The position numbers and the translations under genes are program-made. From assembly GCF_041906005.1 (NCBI RefSeq), contig NZ_JAYRJY010000001.1, positions 744,001-808,000 on the forward strand: a DNA stretch of 64,000 nt. The letters are read 5' to 3'. The notes under the pieces were generated by a model. That model did no database searches. It was not told where the DNA came from and saw only the letters and a program-made list of their open reading frames with translations. Shown here piece after piece: positions 1 through 8,261 of the stretch (position 1 is its first letter; the number at the start of each line of letters is the position of its first letter). This DNA is from Ferrovibrio sp041906005. Lineage in GTDB: Bacteria > Pseudomonadota > Alphaproteobacteria > Ferrovibrionales > Ferrovibrionaceae.

Positions 1-375
1 CAGCCGGTCACGTTACGACAGGACCTGGCCGATATCCTCGATCATCTCGACACCCTGCGCGTGCCGCTGGGCGAGGAGAATCCCGCGCTGGCAAGCCGGC
101 TGGTGACGATGATCCGCGGCCAGCTCGGTTTCATCCACGAACGTTTCGCCGACGAAAACATGCGTGGCAGCCGCGCGACACTGGAGGAATGGTCGCGGCA
201 GCTTGTTGGCATCGCGGAGCTTGCGGAGAACGGCCAATGGCCACAGGCGCGGCAGCATCTGGCCGCCCTGCGCGGCGCCATTGCCGCTCCGCCGCCGGCC
301 TTTGCCGCCGACCTGCCGCGCTCGCTTTACGACGGGCCGCGGCTCGCCGCCTGGCTCAATACGCCAGTTCGGTGA
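1..375 (+). CDS. Partial hypothetical protein, C-terminal end
   Basis: The frame is open from the first base of the window and stops at 373-375, so only the last 124 residues are visible and the start lies upstream. The visible part is mostly helical, with several Leu/Ala/Arg-rich helices and a Pro/Ala linker before a short tail. I do not recognise the family. Its 3' end overlaps the 3' end of the convergent gshA gene by 20 bp. GC-rich third positions match the neighbours, so it is probably a real gene. Confidence 0.5.
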   Translation, partial: QPVTLRQDLADILDHLDTLRVPLGEENPALASRLVTMIRGQLGFIHERFADENMRGSRATLEEWSRQLVGIAELAENGQWPQARQHLAALRGAIAAPPPAFAADLPRSLYDGPRLAAWLNTPVR

Positions 376-1720
376 AGGCCGGATCGACCGACTTGTTCCA
401 GCGGCCGTTGTAAAGCTTGAGCAGCGCTTCCGCCGGCGTCTCGCCGGATTCGGCGATGCGCACCAGCGGTTCGAGGAAATGCGTTTCATCCTCGCCGGCC
501 GGCGAGATGCGCTTGCGCGCCTTCAGCCCGGCCATGGCGATCTTCATCATCTCGATGGCATAGCTTTGCAGGCGCCGGCCGCGCAGTTCGGTGTGCAGGC
601 CGAATTTCGGCACATCGATCCGCAGTTGCTCGCGTTCGGCAATGGTCCAGTCGCGGCACAGATCCCACGCGGCATCCAGCGCCTCCTGCTCATACAGCAG
701 GCCGACCCACAAGGCCGGCAGGGCGCACAGCCGCGACCACGGGCCGCCATCGGCGCCACGCATTTCCAGATAGCGCTTCAGGCGCACCTCGGGGAACAGC
801 GTGGTGATATGGTCGGCCCAGTCGCGCAGGGTGGGCTTTTCGCCCGGCAGGGCTGGCAGCTTGCCGGCCATGAAATCGCGGAAACTCTGGCCCGAGGCAT
901 CGATGTATTTGCCGTCGCGATAGACGAAATACATCGGCACGTCGAGCGCGTGGTCGACATAGCGCTCAAAGCCCATGCCATCCTCGAACACGAAGCCCAG
1001 CATGCCGGTGCGGTCGGGGTCGGTGTCGGTCCAGATCTGGCTGCGATAGCTCAGGAAACCGTTCGGCTTGCCCTCGGTGAAGGGCGAGTTGGCGAACAGC
1101 GCGGTGGCCAGCGGCTGCAGGGCCAGGCCGACGCGGAATTTCTTCACCATGTCGGCTTCGTCGGCGAAATCCAGGTTCACCTGCACGGTGCAGGTGCGGA
1201 ACATCATGTCGAGGCCAAGGTTGCCCTTCTTGGGCATGTAGGCGCTCATGATGCCGTAGCGGCCCTTGGGCATCACCGGGATGTCCTGCCGGCGCCATTT
1301 CGGATTGAAGCCGAGGCCCATCATCGCCACGCCGATCTCGCTGTCGATCTCGCGCAGCTGCTTCAGATGGGTCGAAACCTCGATACAGGTCTGATGGATG
1401 GTTTCCAGCGGGGCACCCGACAATTCGAACTGGCCGCCCGGCTCCAGCGTGATCGACTGGTTGTCCATGGTGAGCGCGATGACCTTGTCGCCCTCCGTCA
1501 CCGGCTGCCAGCCGAAACGCTGCAACTCGACCAGCAGGCGCTTGATGCTGGCCTCGCCTTCATAGGGCAGCGGACGGAAGTCGGCGATGCTGTAGGCGAA
1601 TTTCTCGTGCTCGGTGCCGATCCGCCAGTCGGCCTTCGGCTTGCCGCCCTGCGCCAGATACTCGACAAGCTGCGCCTTGGCGGTGATCGGCGTTTCTGGG
1701 GCCTGGGCCGGTCCGGACAT
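356..1720 (-). CDS. gshA: Glutamate-cysteine ligase, plant/alphaproteobacterial type
   Basis: Catalyses the ATP-dependent joining of glutamate and cysteine, the first step of glutathione synthesis, in the cytoplasm. The 454-residue product matches the class 3 (plant-like) ligases in length and in blocks such as RIGTEHEKF near the N-terminus, EPGGQFELSG, and MKKGNLGLDMM-like segments; these are recognised from family knowledge. An ATG at 1789 would add 23 residues rich in Asn and Pro. I prefer the ATG at 1720 because GAGG sits five bases upstream of it. The gene lies downstream of rsmE on the same strand with about 180 bp between them, an order common in alphaproteobacteria. Confidence 0.9.
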   Translation of the reverse strand: MSGPAQAPETPITAKAQLVEYLAQGGKPKADWRIGTEHEKFAYSIADFRPLPYEGEASIKRLLVELQRFGWQPVTEGDKVIALTMDNQSITLEPGGQFELSGAPLETIHQTCIEVSTHLKQLREIDSEIGVAMMGLGFNPKWRRQDIPVMPKGRYGIMSAYMPKKGNLGLDMMFRTCTVQVNLDFADEADMVKKFRVGLALQPLATALFANSPFTEGKPNGFLSYRSQIWTDTDPDRTGMLGFVFEDGMGFERYVDHALDVPMYFVYRDGKYIDASGQSFRDFMAGKLPALPGEKPTLRDWADHITTLFPEVRLKRYLEMRGADGGPWSRLCALPALWVGLLYEQEALDAAWDLCRDWTIAEREQLRIDVPKFGLHTELRGRRLQSYAIEMMKIAMAGLKARKRISPAGEDETHFLEPLVRIAESGETPAEALLKLYNGRWNKSVDPAFTELAY

Positions 1721-1840
1721 GAAAACCTCGAAATGATTATTGTTATCGTTACTGGGGTTGAGCGGCGGCCGAACGGCTGCCTCCGGCATATGGGGCAGAT
1801 CGACCGGCCTGTCTAGTACCCGGATACCGCCCGGGCATGA

Positions 1841-1904
1841 CTGCGTCGTGACACGCCATGACGCAGATTAATCCCGGTGATTAATCCTGGTGACGCAGAT
1901 TAAT
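1841..1904. repeat. Short direct repeat and dyad copying the rsmE 3' end
   Basis: The 14-mer TGACGCAGATTAAT occurs at 1859-1872 and again at 1891-1904, where it covers the rsmE stop codon. A related TGATTAATCC lies between the copies. CTGCGTC (1841-1847) also forms an inverted repeat with GACGCAG (1860-1866). It looks like a local slippage duplication of the gene end plus a weak hairpin. There is no T-run, so I do not call it a terminator. Confidence 0.6.
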
Positions 1905-2631
1905 TCTGCCGCGCTGCCTGTAAAATGGCGAGGGCAGCGATCGACGCCGTTTCGGCCCGCAGGATATTCGGTCCCAGCGTCACCGGCACCACGGCGGGAT
2001 GACGCAGCATAGACTCCCGTTCTTCCGGCGCGAAGCCGCCCTCGGGGCCGACCAGCAGGGCACAGGGTTCGTCCTTCGGGCGCGGCTGCAAAGCGGCCAG
2101 CAGCGGCAAGGCCTCGCTGCGTTCGGCACAGACATAAAGACGCCGCTCCTTCGGCCATACGGCCAGCAGTTTCTCCAGCGTGACCAGGTTCTCAATCGGC
2201 GGTACATCCAGTCGCTCGCTCTGCTCGGCCGCTTCACGCGCAATGGCCGACAGCCGCTCGCCGTTCACCTTCGCGATCTGGCAGTGCCGGGTCTGCACCG
2301 GCAGCAACCGGCCGACCCCCAGTTCGGTGGCCTTCTCGATCACCATCTCGATACGGCCCTGGCGGATCGGCGCGAAACACAGCCACAGGTCTGCGGTTGC
2401 CGTGAAAGGCCGCGTCTGCATGCCGACCAGCAGGCGGACTTCCTTCTTGCCCAGGGCGGTGAGCGTGGCATGGAATTCGCCGTCGCGACCATTGAACAGG
2501 GCAATCGTGTCGCCCTCGCCCAGCCGCAGCACATGGCGCAGGTAATGCGCCTGGTCGGGCGGCAACGCAACCTCGGTACCGCCGCTCAGGGCGGTGGGCA
2601 CAAAGAGGCGGACCTTGGCTACATTGCTCAT
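1900..2631 (-). CDS. rsmE: 16S rRNA (uracil1498-N3)-methyltransferase RsmE
   Basis: SPOUT-class methyltransferase that methylates U1498 of 16S rRNA using S-adenosylmethionine. The 243-residue product has an N-terminal PUA-like region (RLFVPTAL start, then DQAHYLRHVLRL) and the C-terminal knot motifs LVGPEGGF (about residues 195-202) and LGPNILRAETA (about 222-232) that bind SAM. Length is normal for the family. The ATG at 2631 faces the divergent ubiA gene, whose ATG is 37 bp away, so the two promoters must lie close together or overlap. Confidence 0.93.
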   Translation of the reverse strand: MSNVAKVRLFVPTALSGGTEVALPPDQAHYLRHVLRLGEGDTIALFNGRDGEFHATLTALGKKEVRLLVGMQTRPFTATADLWLCFAPIRQGRIEMVIEKATELGVGRLLPVQTRHCQIAKVNGERLSAIAREAAEQSERLDVPPIENLVTLEKLLAVWPKERRLYVCAERSEALPLLAALQPRPKDEPCALLVGPEGGFAPEERESMLRHPAVVPVTLGPNILRAETASIAALAILQAARQN

Positions 2632-2668
2632 GCTTGTACGGTATCCTCGGACGGACTACAGGAGCGTT

Positions 2669-3604
2669 ATGGCAAAGCCCGACCCCGAAGTCACGAACCA
2701 GACCGATGCGCCGCCCGCCGATGCCGTGCAGGGCCACTGGGTCGAGCGCTGGCTGCCGGCCGGCTGGCGGCCCTATGCCCGGCTCTCAAGGCTGGATCGG
2801 CCGATCGGCACCTGGCTTCTGCTGCTGCCCGGCTGGTGGGCGATCGCGCTGGCGCGGCCCCAGGATGCGCCGCTGGATCATTGGCTGGTCCTGCTGTTCG
2901 GCATCGGCGCGCTGGTGATGCGCGGGGCCGGCTGCACCTTCAACGACATCGTCGACCGGGATTTCGACGACAAGGTGGAGCGCACCCGCCTGCGGCCGAT
3001 CCCCTCGGGCCAGGTGAGCGTGACACAGGCCTGGATCTGGCTGGTACTGCAATCGCTGATCGGTTTCGCCGTGCTGATCCAGATGAACGGGCTGGCGATC
3101 CTGCTCGGCGTGGCCTCGCTGGGCCTGGTCGCCATCTATCCCTTCATGAAGCGCTTCACCTGGTGGCCGCAATTCTTCTTAGGGCTAGCCTTCAACTGGG
3201 GCGCCGTGCTGGGCTATGCGGCGGTCAGCGGCCGGCTCGACTGGATCACGCTGGTTCTCTATCTGTCGGGCATCGTCTGGACGCTGGGCTACGACACCAT
3301 CTACGCCCTGCAGGACAAGGAAGACGACGCGCTGATCGGGGTGAAATCCACCGCCCGTTTATTCGGCGGTCACGCCCGGCTGTGGATCGCCGGCTTCTAC
3401 GACCTCACCCTGCTGGGCCTCGCCATCGTGGGCTGGATGGCCGGCCTGGGCTGGCCCTACTGGATCTGCTTGGGCATCGCCGCCCTGCATTTCCTCTGGC
3501 AGGTGCTGACGCTGAAACCCGACGACAGCGCCGACTGCCTGGCGAAATTCCGCGCCAACCGCGATACCGGCCTGATCCTCTTCGCCGGCTTCCTGCTGGG
3601 CTGA
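2669..3604 (+). CDS. ubiA: 4-hydroxybenzoate polyprenyltransferase UbiA
   Basis: Integral membrane prenyltransferase that attaches the polyprenyl tail to 4-hydroxybenzoate in ubiquinone synthesis. The 311-residue protein carries both Asp-rich motifs of the family: NDIVDRDFD at residues 92-100 and YDTIYALQDKEDD from about residue 208. These bind the Mg-prenyl-diphosphate. About eight hydrophobic segments separate them. The ATG at 2669 is chosen because AGGAG lies five bases upstream; the frame is open further upstream but runs into rsmE. With ubiD and the coq7-type gene it makes a partial ubiquinone set in this window. Confidence 0.93.
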   Translation: MAKPDPEVTNQTDAPPADAVQGHWVERWLPAGWRPYARLSRLDRPIGTWLLLLPGWWAIALARPQDAPLDHWLVLLFGIGALVMRGAGCTFNDIVDRDFDDKVERTRLRPIPSGQVSVTQAWIWLVLQSLIGFAVLIQMNGLAILLGVASLGLVAIYPFMKRFTWWPQFFLGLAFNWGAVLGYAAVSGRLDWITLVLYLSGIVWTLGYDTIYALQDKEDDALIGVKSTARLFGGHARLWIAGFYDLTLLGLAIVGWMAGLGWPYWICLGIAALHFLWQVLTLKPDDSADCLAKFRANRDTGLILFAGFLLG

Positions 3605-3651
3605 AGCTTTCCGCTTGGCGGCAGCCGGCCGCCCGCGTATGGTGCGCCGCC

Positions 3652-4404
3652 ATGAGCCAGCCCCGAATCACCCCGCGCCAGTTCGCCGAGATCTACAAAC
3701 GCTACAATGCCAACCTGGCCAAGGTGGATTGCGGCCGCAAATGCGCCCCGCTGAACAAGGGCCAGCCGGTCTGCTGCGACACCGACAATGCCATTCCCGT
3801 GGTGGAAAAGGCCGAGTTCGAGCTGCTGAAAAGCCGCACCGACCTGTGGTTCAAGTACAAACCGACCGACGCGGCCTCGCGCAAGATCGTCAATGAACTG
3901 ACCAGCCATGCCTGCGCCATCGAATGCAAGGGCGCGGCCTTCTGCGAGCGCGACAACCGCACCATCGCCTGCCGCTCCTTCCCCTTCTATCCCTATGTCG
4001 ACAAGGCCGGCAATTTCATCGGCCTGACCTATTACTGGGATTTCGAGGACCGCTGCTGGATCATTTCCAACATGCAGGTGGTGGAGCGCGCCTTCGTCGA
4101 CGAGATGGTCGCGGCCTTCGACCGCATCTTCAAGCTCGACCCGGAAGAATTCGAGACGATGAAGGATCACTCGGCGACCATGCGCCGGGTGTTTTCGCGC
4201 AAGAAGAAGATCATCCCGCTGATCCACCGCGACGGCGGCTATTTCAAGATCAAGCCCGGCTCGGGCGGCGTGCTCACGCCCTGCACGCCCGACGACTTCA
4301 ACAAGTTCGGCCCCTATAAATCCGAAGCCGCCTATATCCGCGCCGTGAAGGCGGCCGGCGGCACGCTCGGTCCGGCACCGAAAAAGGGCTACCTGGCCCC
4401 CTGA
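3652..4404 (+). CDS. YkgJ-type cysteine-cluster protein
   Basis: A 250-residue soluble protein with a Cys-rich N-terminal half: a C-x3-C and a CC pair lie within residues 23-45, and further cysteines follow in HACAIECKGAAFCERD and IACRSFPFYPY. This is the layout of the YkgJ/CxxCxxCC zinc- or iron-binding family, whose members are often of unknown role. The C-terminal half is basic and ends in a Lys/Pro tail. It follows ubiA by 47 bp and may be cotranscribed. The biochemical function is not known to me; metal binding is inferred from the Cys pattern. Confidence 0.7.
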   Translation: MSQPRITPRQFAEIYKRYNANLAKVDCGRKCAPLNKGQPVCCDTDNAIPVVEKAEFELLKSRTDLWFKYKPTDAASRKIVNELTSHACAIECKGAAFCERDNRTIACRSFPFYPYVDKAGNFIGLTYYWDFEDRCWIISNMQVVERAFVDEMVAAFDRIFKLDPEEFETMKDHSATMRRVFSRKKKIIPLIHRDGGYFKIKPGSGGVLTPCTPDDFNKFGPYKSEAAYIRAVKAAGGTLGPAPKKGYLAP

Positions 4405-4413
4405 GCCAACAAA

Positions 4414-4470
4414 CCCTCTCCCATATAATGGGAGAGGGAGGGGCCCAGCCGTAGGCTGGGAGGGTGAGGG
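4414..4470. repeat. Left palindromic element flanking the DUF559 gene
   Basis: CCCTCTCCC (4414-4422) pairs with GGGAGAGGG (4430-4438) around a 7-base AT loop. It is followed by AGGGGCCC, a second loop and GGGAGGGTGAGGG ending at 4470. The same string of blocks occurs in inverted orientation at 4814-4866, on the other side of the small nuclease-like gene. The two copies therefore form inverted flanking repeats around that gene. The first hairpin has no strong T-run on either side. Confidence 0.85.
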
Positions 4471-4491
4471 CCTTTCCGCTATCTTCCGCAT

Positions 4492-4809
4492 ATGCCAGAT
4501 GCGCGGGCCTTGCGAAGAACCATGACCGATGCCGAACGTCGGCTCTGGTCATTATTGCGTGGCAGGCAATTAAATGGCTTCAAATTTCGCCGCCAACACC
4601 CTGTTGGCAGGTATATCCTTGATTTCGCCTGCATAGAGAGACGGCTAGCTGTCGAAGTTGATGGCGGACAGCATGCCGACACCAATAGTGACCGCCAACG
4701 CACCGCCTGGTTGGAGGCGCAAGGATGGCAAGTCATCAGGTTCTGGAACAGCGATGTTTTGTCAAACCCGGAAGAGGTCACCGCACGTATCGCCGAAATG
4801 CTCCGGTAA
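4492..4809 (+). CDS. DUF559 endonuclease-domain protein
   Basis: A 105-residue single-domain protein of the DUF559 family, related to Vsr-like and other PD-(D/E)xK nuclease folds. Visible marks are RRLWSLLRGRQL near the start, RRQHPVGRYILDFAC, and the acidic core D44, E55-V-D57 with H61, which match the family's predicted metal site; WQVIRFWN lies near the end. DNA cleavage is an inference from the fold. Its codon use is less GC-rich than its neighbours (AAATTAAATGGC-like stretches), and it is bracketed by inverted palindromic repeats. Both suggest a small transferred unit. Confidence 0.85.
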   Translation: MPDARALRRTMTDAERRLWSLLRGRQLNGFKFRRQHPVGRYILDFACIERRLAVEVDGGQHADTNSDRQRTAWLEAQGWQVIRFWNSDVLSNPEEVTARIAEMLR

Positions 4810-4813
4810 GTAC

Positions 4814-4866
4814 CCCTCACCCTCCCGCTAATGCGGGCCCCTCCCTCTCCCGCAAGCGGGAGAGGG
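4814..4866. repeat. Right palindromic element flanking the DUF559 gene
   Basis: CCCTCACCCTCCC (4814-4826), an 8-base loop, GGGCCCCTCCC, then CCCTCTCCC joined through GCAAGC to GGGAGAGGG ending at 4866. This is the reverse complement of the block order at 4414-4470, differing mainly in the loop bases. It ends three bases before the stop codon of the next gene on the minus strand. Confidence 0.85.
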
Positions 4867-4868
4867 TC

Positions 4869-5600
4869 TTACCCTCTGAACAGGAACGTGCCGAGCAGCA
4901 GCCAGCGCCGCGCGGTTTCCTCCTGCCCCGCCTTCGCCCGCAGCGGCGTGGTGTAATGCCAGAATGGCAGGCGATAGGCCGTGATCAGGCCAGGCTTCGC
5001 CGCCGCCGCCATCTCGGTGAAATGGCCGGTCTTGGCATAGACCAGGAACTGATCGCGCACACCCGGCGTGACGAAGGTGAGGTGCACATCCAGATATCCA
5101 TGCGCCGCATCGGCTTCTTCCGGATGATGATCGGTATGCGGCCCGGCATAATCGCCGGCACCGTAGGCAATCGCCTGCAGGCCGTATTTCGCCTTCAGGG
5201 GCCGGCCGGCCAGCATGGCCGCGAAAGCGCGGTAGCTCTCCGAGCGCAGCAGGCCGATCAGCCCAATCTCCTTGGCCGCGCGGAAGCCGGCCGAGCGCGG
5301 ATTGTCGAGATGCGTGGTGCGCTGGCGCATCGTCTTGGGCAGTGCTTCGGCGTAATTGCGGGTCTGGCCCCAGATCGTCTCGGGCGGGATCGGCGCTTCC
5401 AGCAGGCGCAGATGCGGCAGCATGGCCTTTTCCAGCAGCAAGGCCGCGGCCAGCGCCTGCCGCCGGTCGATCAGGCCATCCAGGCTTAAGAACCGGCAGC
5501 GCGGATGGCTGAGCGCGCCGGCGGCCGGATGCCGCCCGGCCAGCAGGGCGCGGCCTTTCGGCGTCAGCAGGTCGGCGAATTCGGCGGGAAAACGGTGCAT
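4869..5600 (-). CDS. Hypothetical protein, possible 2-oxoglutarate/Fe(II) oxygenase
   Basis: A 243-residue cytoplasmic protein with no signal peptide. The C-terminal half has HTD at residues 155-157, a later His in PFWHYTTPL (H215) and an Arg pair at 231-232 before WLLLGTF. This order (HxD, distal His, Arg) is the pattern of 2-oxoglutarate-dependent Fe(II) oxygenases, so I suggest that fold with modest confidence. The N-terminal half, rich in Leu and Ala, is unassigned. The stop codon lies directly beside the right DUF559-flanking repeat. It is divergent from the EamA transporter gene. Confidence 0.5.
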   Translation of the reverse strand: MHRFPAEFADLLTPKGRALLAGRHPAAGALSHPRCRFLSLDGLIDRRQALAAALLLEKAMLPHLRLLEAPIPPETIWGQTRNYAEALPKTMRQRTTHLDNPRSAGFRAAKEIGLIGLLRSESYRAFAAMLAGRPLKAKYGLQAIAYGAGDYAGPHTDHHPEEADAAHGYLDVHLTFVTPGVRDQFLVYAKTGHFTEMAAAAKPGLITAYRLPFWHYTTPLRAKAGQEETARRWLLLGTFLFRG

Positions 5601-5676
5601 GCCATGGGCTTACGGGGCCGGCTTCCGCCGGTCAAGCACTGGTTTCCGCTGGGCTGCGCCCCTAATCTCCGCGCCG

Positions 5677-6600
5677 ATGACATTATCCTCCCCCGCCGCC
5701 ACCCCCATGCGCGAGCAGCAATATGCCCAGGTGCTGATCTTCATCACGCCGGCCCTGTTCTGCGCCAACATGCTGCTGGCCCGTTACTCGGCCGACTTCA
5801 TCCCGCCGGTGGCTTTGGCGGTGTGGCGCTGGCTGGGCGTGGTCGTATTGCTGCTGCCGTTCTGCGGGCCTGAGCTGTGGCGCCAGCGCCGCGCGATCAT
5901 CGGCGATGCCGGCCGGCTGCTGGTGCTGGGCGCGCTGGGCATGGGCATCTGCGGCGCCGTGGTCTACGCCGCCGGCAAGACCACCACGGCGACCAATATC
6001 GGCCTGATCTATGCCGTGTCGCCCGTGCTGATCATCCTGCTCAGCCGCATCATGTTTGGCGACCGCCTGTCGAAGCGCCAGATGGCCGGCGCCGCGCTGG
6101 CACTGGGCGGCACGCTGGTGATCGTCACCAAGGCCGACTGGGCCGTGCTGCGGGCCCTGACCTTCGTGCCCGGCGACCTGATGATCCTGGGCTGCGCGAT
6201 TGCCTGGGCGGCCTATGCCGTGCTGCTGAAACGCTGGCCGGGGAACTTGAGCATCAATGCCCGGCTGGCTGCCATCGCGGCCGCCGGTGTGATCGTCATG
6301 CTGCCCTTCCTGGCCTGGGAAACCATCACCGTCGGACCCGCCGGCACGGATCCTCGCACCCTGGCGGTGATCGCCACCGTGATCCTGGTGCCCGGCCTGC
6401 TGGCCTATGGCGCGCATGCCTATATCACCAAGCATCTGGGCCCCGCCAAGGCCGGCCTGATCCTCTATCTCTCGCCGGTCTACAATGCCGTGCTCGCCTG
6501 GGCGCTTCTCGGCGAGCAATTCGCGGCCTACCATTGGGCCGGTGCCGTGCTGGTTCTGGCCGGCCTCTACATCGCCACCTCGCTGCCGGGAAAGCGCTGA
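5677..6600 (+). CDS. EamA/DMT-family exporter
   Basis: A 307-residue integral membrane protein of the drug/metabolite transporter superfamily, with about ten hydrophobic segments in two EamA repeats. The N-terminal repeat has LLARYSADFIPPVALAVWRW and the second ends in KAGLILYLSPVYN and LLGEQF, typical of the family. Members export amino acids, nucleosides or other small molecules; the substrate cannot be read from the sequence. The start could be the ATG at 5677 or at 5707; no clear ribosome site separates them. ubiD starts two bases after its stop, so the two are probably cotranscribed. Confidence 0.8.
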   Translation: MTLSSPAATPMREQQYAQVLIFITPALFCANMLLARYSADFIPPVALAVWRWLGVVVLLLPFCGPELWRQRRAIIGDAGRLLVLGALGMGICGAVVYAAGKTTTATNIGLIYAVSPVLIILLSRIMFGDRLSKRQMAGAALALGGTLVIVTKADWAVLRALTFVPGDLMILGCAIAWAAYAVLLKRWPGNLSINARLAAIAAAGVIVMLPFLAWETITVGPAGTDPRTLAVIATVILVPGLLAYGAHAYITKHLGPAKAGLILYLSPVYNAVLAWALLGEQFAAYHWAGAVLVLAGLYIATSLPGKR

Positions 6601-6601
6601 C

Positions 6602-8116
6602 ATGCCCTATACCTCGCTCCGCGATTTCATGGCGCAGCTCGAACAGAGCGGCAATCTCGTGCGCGTGACCGAGCCGGTCTCCACCGTGCTGGAGATGACC
6701 GAGATCCAGACCCGCCTGCTCAGCCAGGGCGGCCCCGCCGTGCTGTTCGAGAAACCCCTGCGCGCCGATGGCAGTCCGAGCCCGATTCCCGTGCTGGTGA
6801 ACCTGTTCGGCACGGTGGAACGCGTGGCCTCAGGGATGGACCGCAAGCCGGCGGAACTGAAAGACGTGGGCGAGACATTGGCTTTCCTGCGCCAGCCCGA
6901 ACCGCCCGGCGGATTCAAGGAAGCGCTCGGCATGCTGCCGCTGCTGAAAACCGTGATGGCGATGCAGCCGAAAACGGTGGGCAGCGCGCCGGTGCATGAG
7001 GTGGTGCTGCAGGGCGATGACATCGACCTCTCGGCCCTGCCGATCCAGACCTGCTGGCCGGGTGAGCCGGCACCGCTGATCACCTGGCCGCTGGTGGTGA
7101 CCCAGGGACCGGACAAGTCGGACAAGACCGACCGCTTCAATCTCGGCATCTACCGCATGCAGGTGCTGAACAAGAAACAGACCCTGATGCGCTGGCTGAA
7201 ACATCGCGGCGGCGCGCAGCAGCACCAGCGCTGGAAACAGGCCGGCAAGCGCGAACCCTTCCCCGCCGCCGTGGTGATCGGCGCCGATCCCGGCACCATC
7301 CTGGCCGCCGTGACGCCGGTGCCCGATACGCTGTCGGAATACCAGTTCGCCGGCCTGCTGCGCGGCAGGAAGGTCGAACTGGTCGATTGCAGGACGGTGC
7401 CGCTGAAGGTGCCGGCCGAAGCCGAGATCGTGCTGGAAGGCCATGTGTCGCTGGAGGATTACCGCGACGAAGGCCCCTATGGTGACCATACCGGCTATTA
7501 CAATTCGGTGGAGCAGTTCCCGGTTTTCACCATCAGCGCCATCACCATGCGGCGCAATCCGATTTATCTCAGCACCTTCACCGGCCGGCCGCCCGACGAG
7601 CCCAGCGTGCTGGGCGAAGCGCTGAACGACGTGTTCGTGCCGCTGATCCGCCAGCAGTTCCCCGAGATCGTCGATTTCTGGCTGCCGCCCGAGGGCTGTT
7701 CCTACCGCGTCGCCGTGGTGAGCATGAAGAAGGCCTATCCCGGCCATGCCAAGCGCGTGATGCTGGGCGTGTGGTCGTATCTGCGCCAGTTCATGTACAC
7801 CAAATGGGTGATCGTGGTGGACGACGACATCGACGCCCGCGACTGGAAGGATGTGGTCTGGGCGATGTCGACCCGCATGGACCCCGCCCGCGACATCACC
7901 CTGATCGAGAACACCCCCATCGACTATCTGGATTTCGCCTCGCCGGAATCGGGCCTGGGCAGCAAGATCGGCCTGGACGCCACCAACAAATGGCCGCCGG
8001 AGACGAAACGGGAATGGGGCGAGAAGATCCGCATGGACGACGATGTCGTGCGCACCGTGACCGAGAAATGGCCGAAACTCGGCCTGCCCGGCCCCGGCAA
8101 ACCGATCTGGAAATAG
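6602..8116 (+). CDS. ubiD: 4-hydroxy-3-polyprenylbenzoate decarboxylase UbiD
   Basis: Decarboxylates 3-polyprenyl-4-hydroxybenzoate in ubiquinone synthesis using prenylated FMN made by UbiX. The 504 residues match the full length of the family. Visible marks include PIQTCWPGEPAPLITWPL, RWLKHRGGAQQHQ, VTPVPDTLSEYQFAGLLRG, EGPYGDHTGYYN (about 288-300), TGRPPDEPSVLG and the C-terminal SGLGSKIGLDATNKWP block. These follow the E. coli protein closely as I recall it, so this is the ubiquinone enzyme rather than an aromatic-acid decarboxylase relative. It begins two bases after the EamA gene. Confidence 0.93.
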   Translation: MPYTSLRDFMAQLEQSGNLVRVTEPVSTVLEMTEIQTRLLSQGGPAVLFEKPLRADGSPSPIPVLVNLFGTVERVASGMDRKPAELKDVGETLAFLRQPEPPGGFKEALGMLPLLKTVMAMQPKTVGSAPVHEVVLQGDDIDLSALPIQTCWPGEPAPLITWPLVVTQGPDKSDKTDRFNLGIYRMQVLNKKQTLMRWLKHRGGAQQHQRWKQAGKREPFPAAVVIGADPGTILAAVTPVPDTLSEYQFAGLLRGRKVELVDCRTVPLKVPAEAEIVLEGHVSLEDYRDEGPYGDHTGYYNSVEQFPVFTISAITMRRNPIYLSTFTGRPPDEPSVLGEALNDVFVPLIRQQFPEIVDFWLPPEGCSYRVAVVSMKKAYPGHAKRVMLGVWSYLRQFMYTKWVIVVDDDIDARDWKDVVWAMSTRMDPARDITLIENTPIDYLDFASPESGLGSKIGLDATNKWPPETKREWGEKIRMDDDVVRTVTEKWPKLGLPGPGKPIWK

Positions 8117-8261
8117 ACCCGGTCGGCCAGCCTCCACCTGCGGCCCCGCCGCAAATGTGACGGCGACCCCTTTCCGGCCGGCCGCCGCCCCTCGTACCGG
8201 CCGGCCCGATCCGCTAATCTGCCGCCGGACCAGACTGCACCCGACGGGGACGGACGGCGCG

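Noticed and set aside
164..1816. Long open frame on the plus strand antisense to gshA
   Set aside because: It is rich in Gln, His, Arg and Gly as expected from the reverse strand of a GC-rich gene, and gshA is certain on the other strand.
1999..3600. Plus-strand frame joining the antisense of rsmE to the YkgJ gene
   Set aside because: Only the part from 3652 has a recognisable protein; the upstream part is a shadow of rsmE and ubiA.
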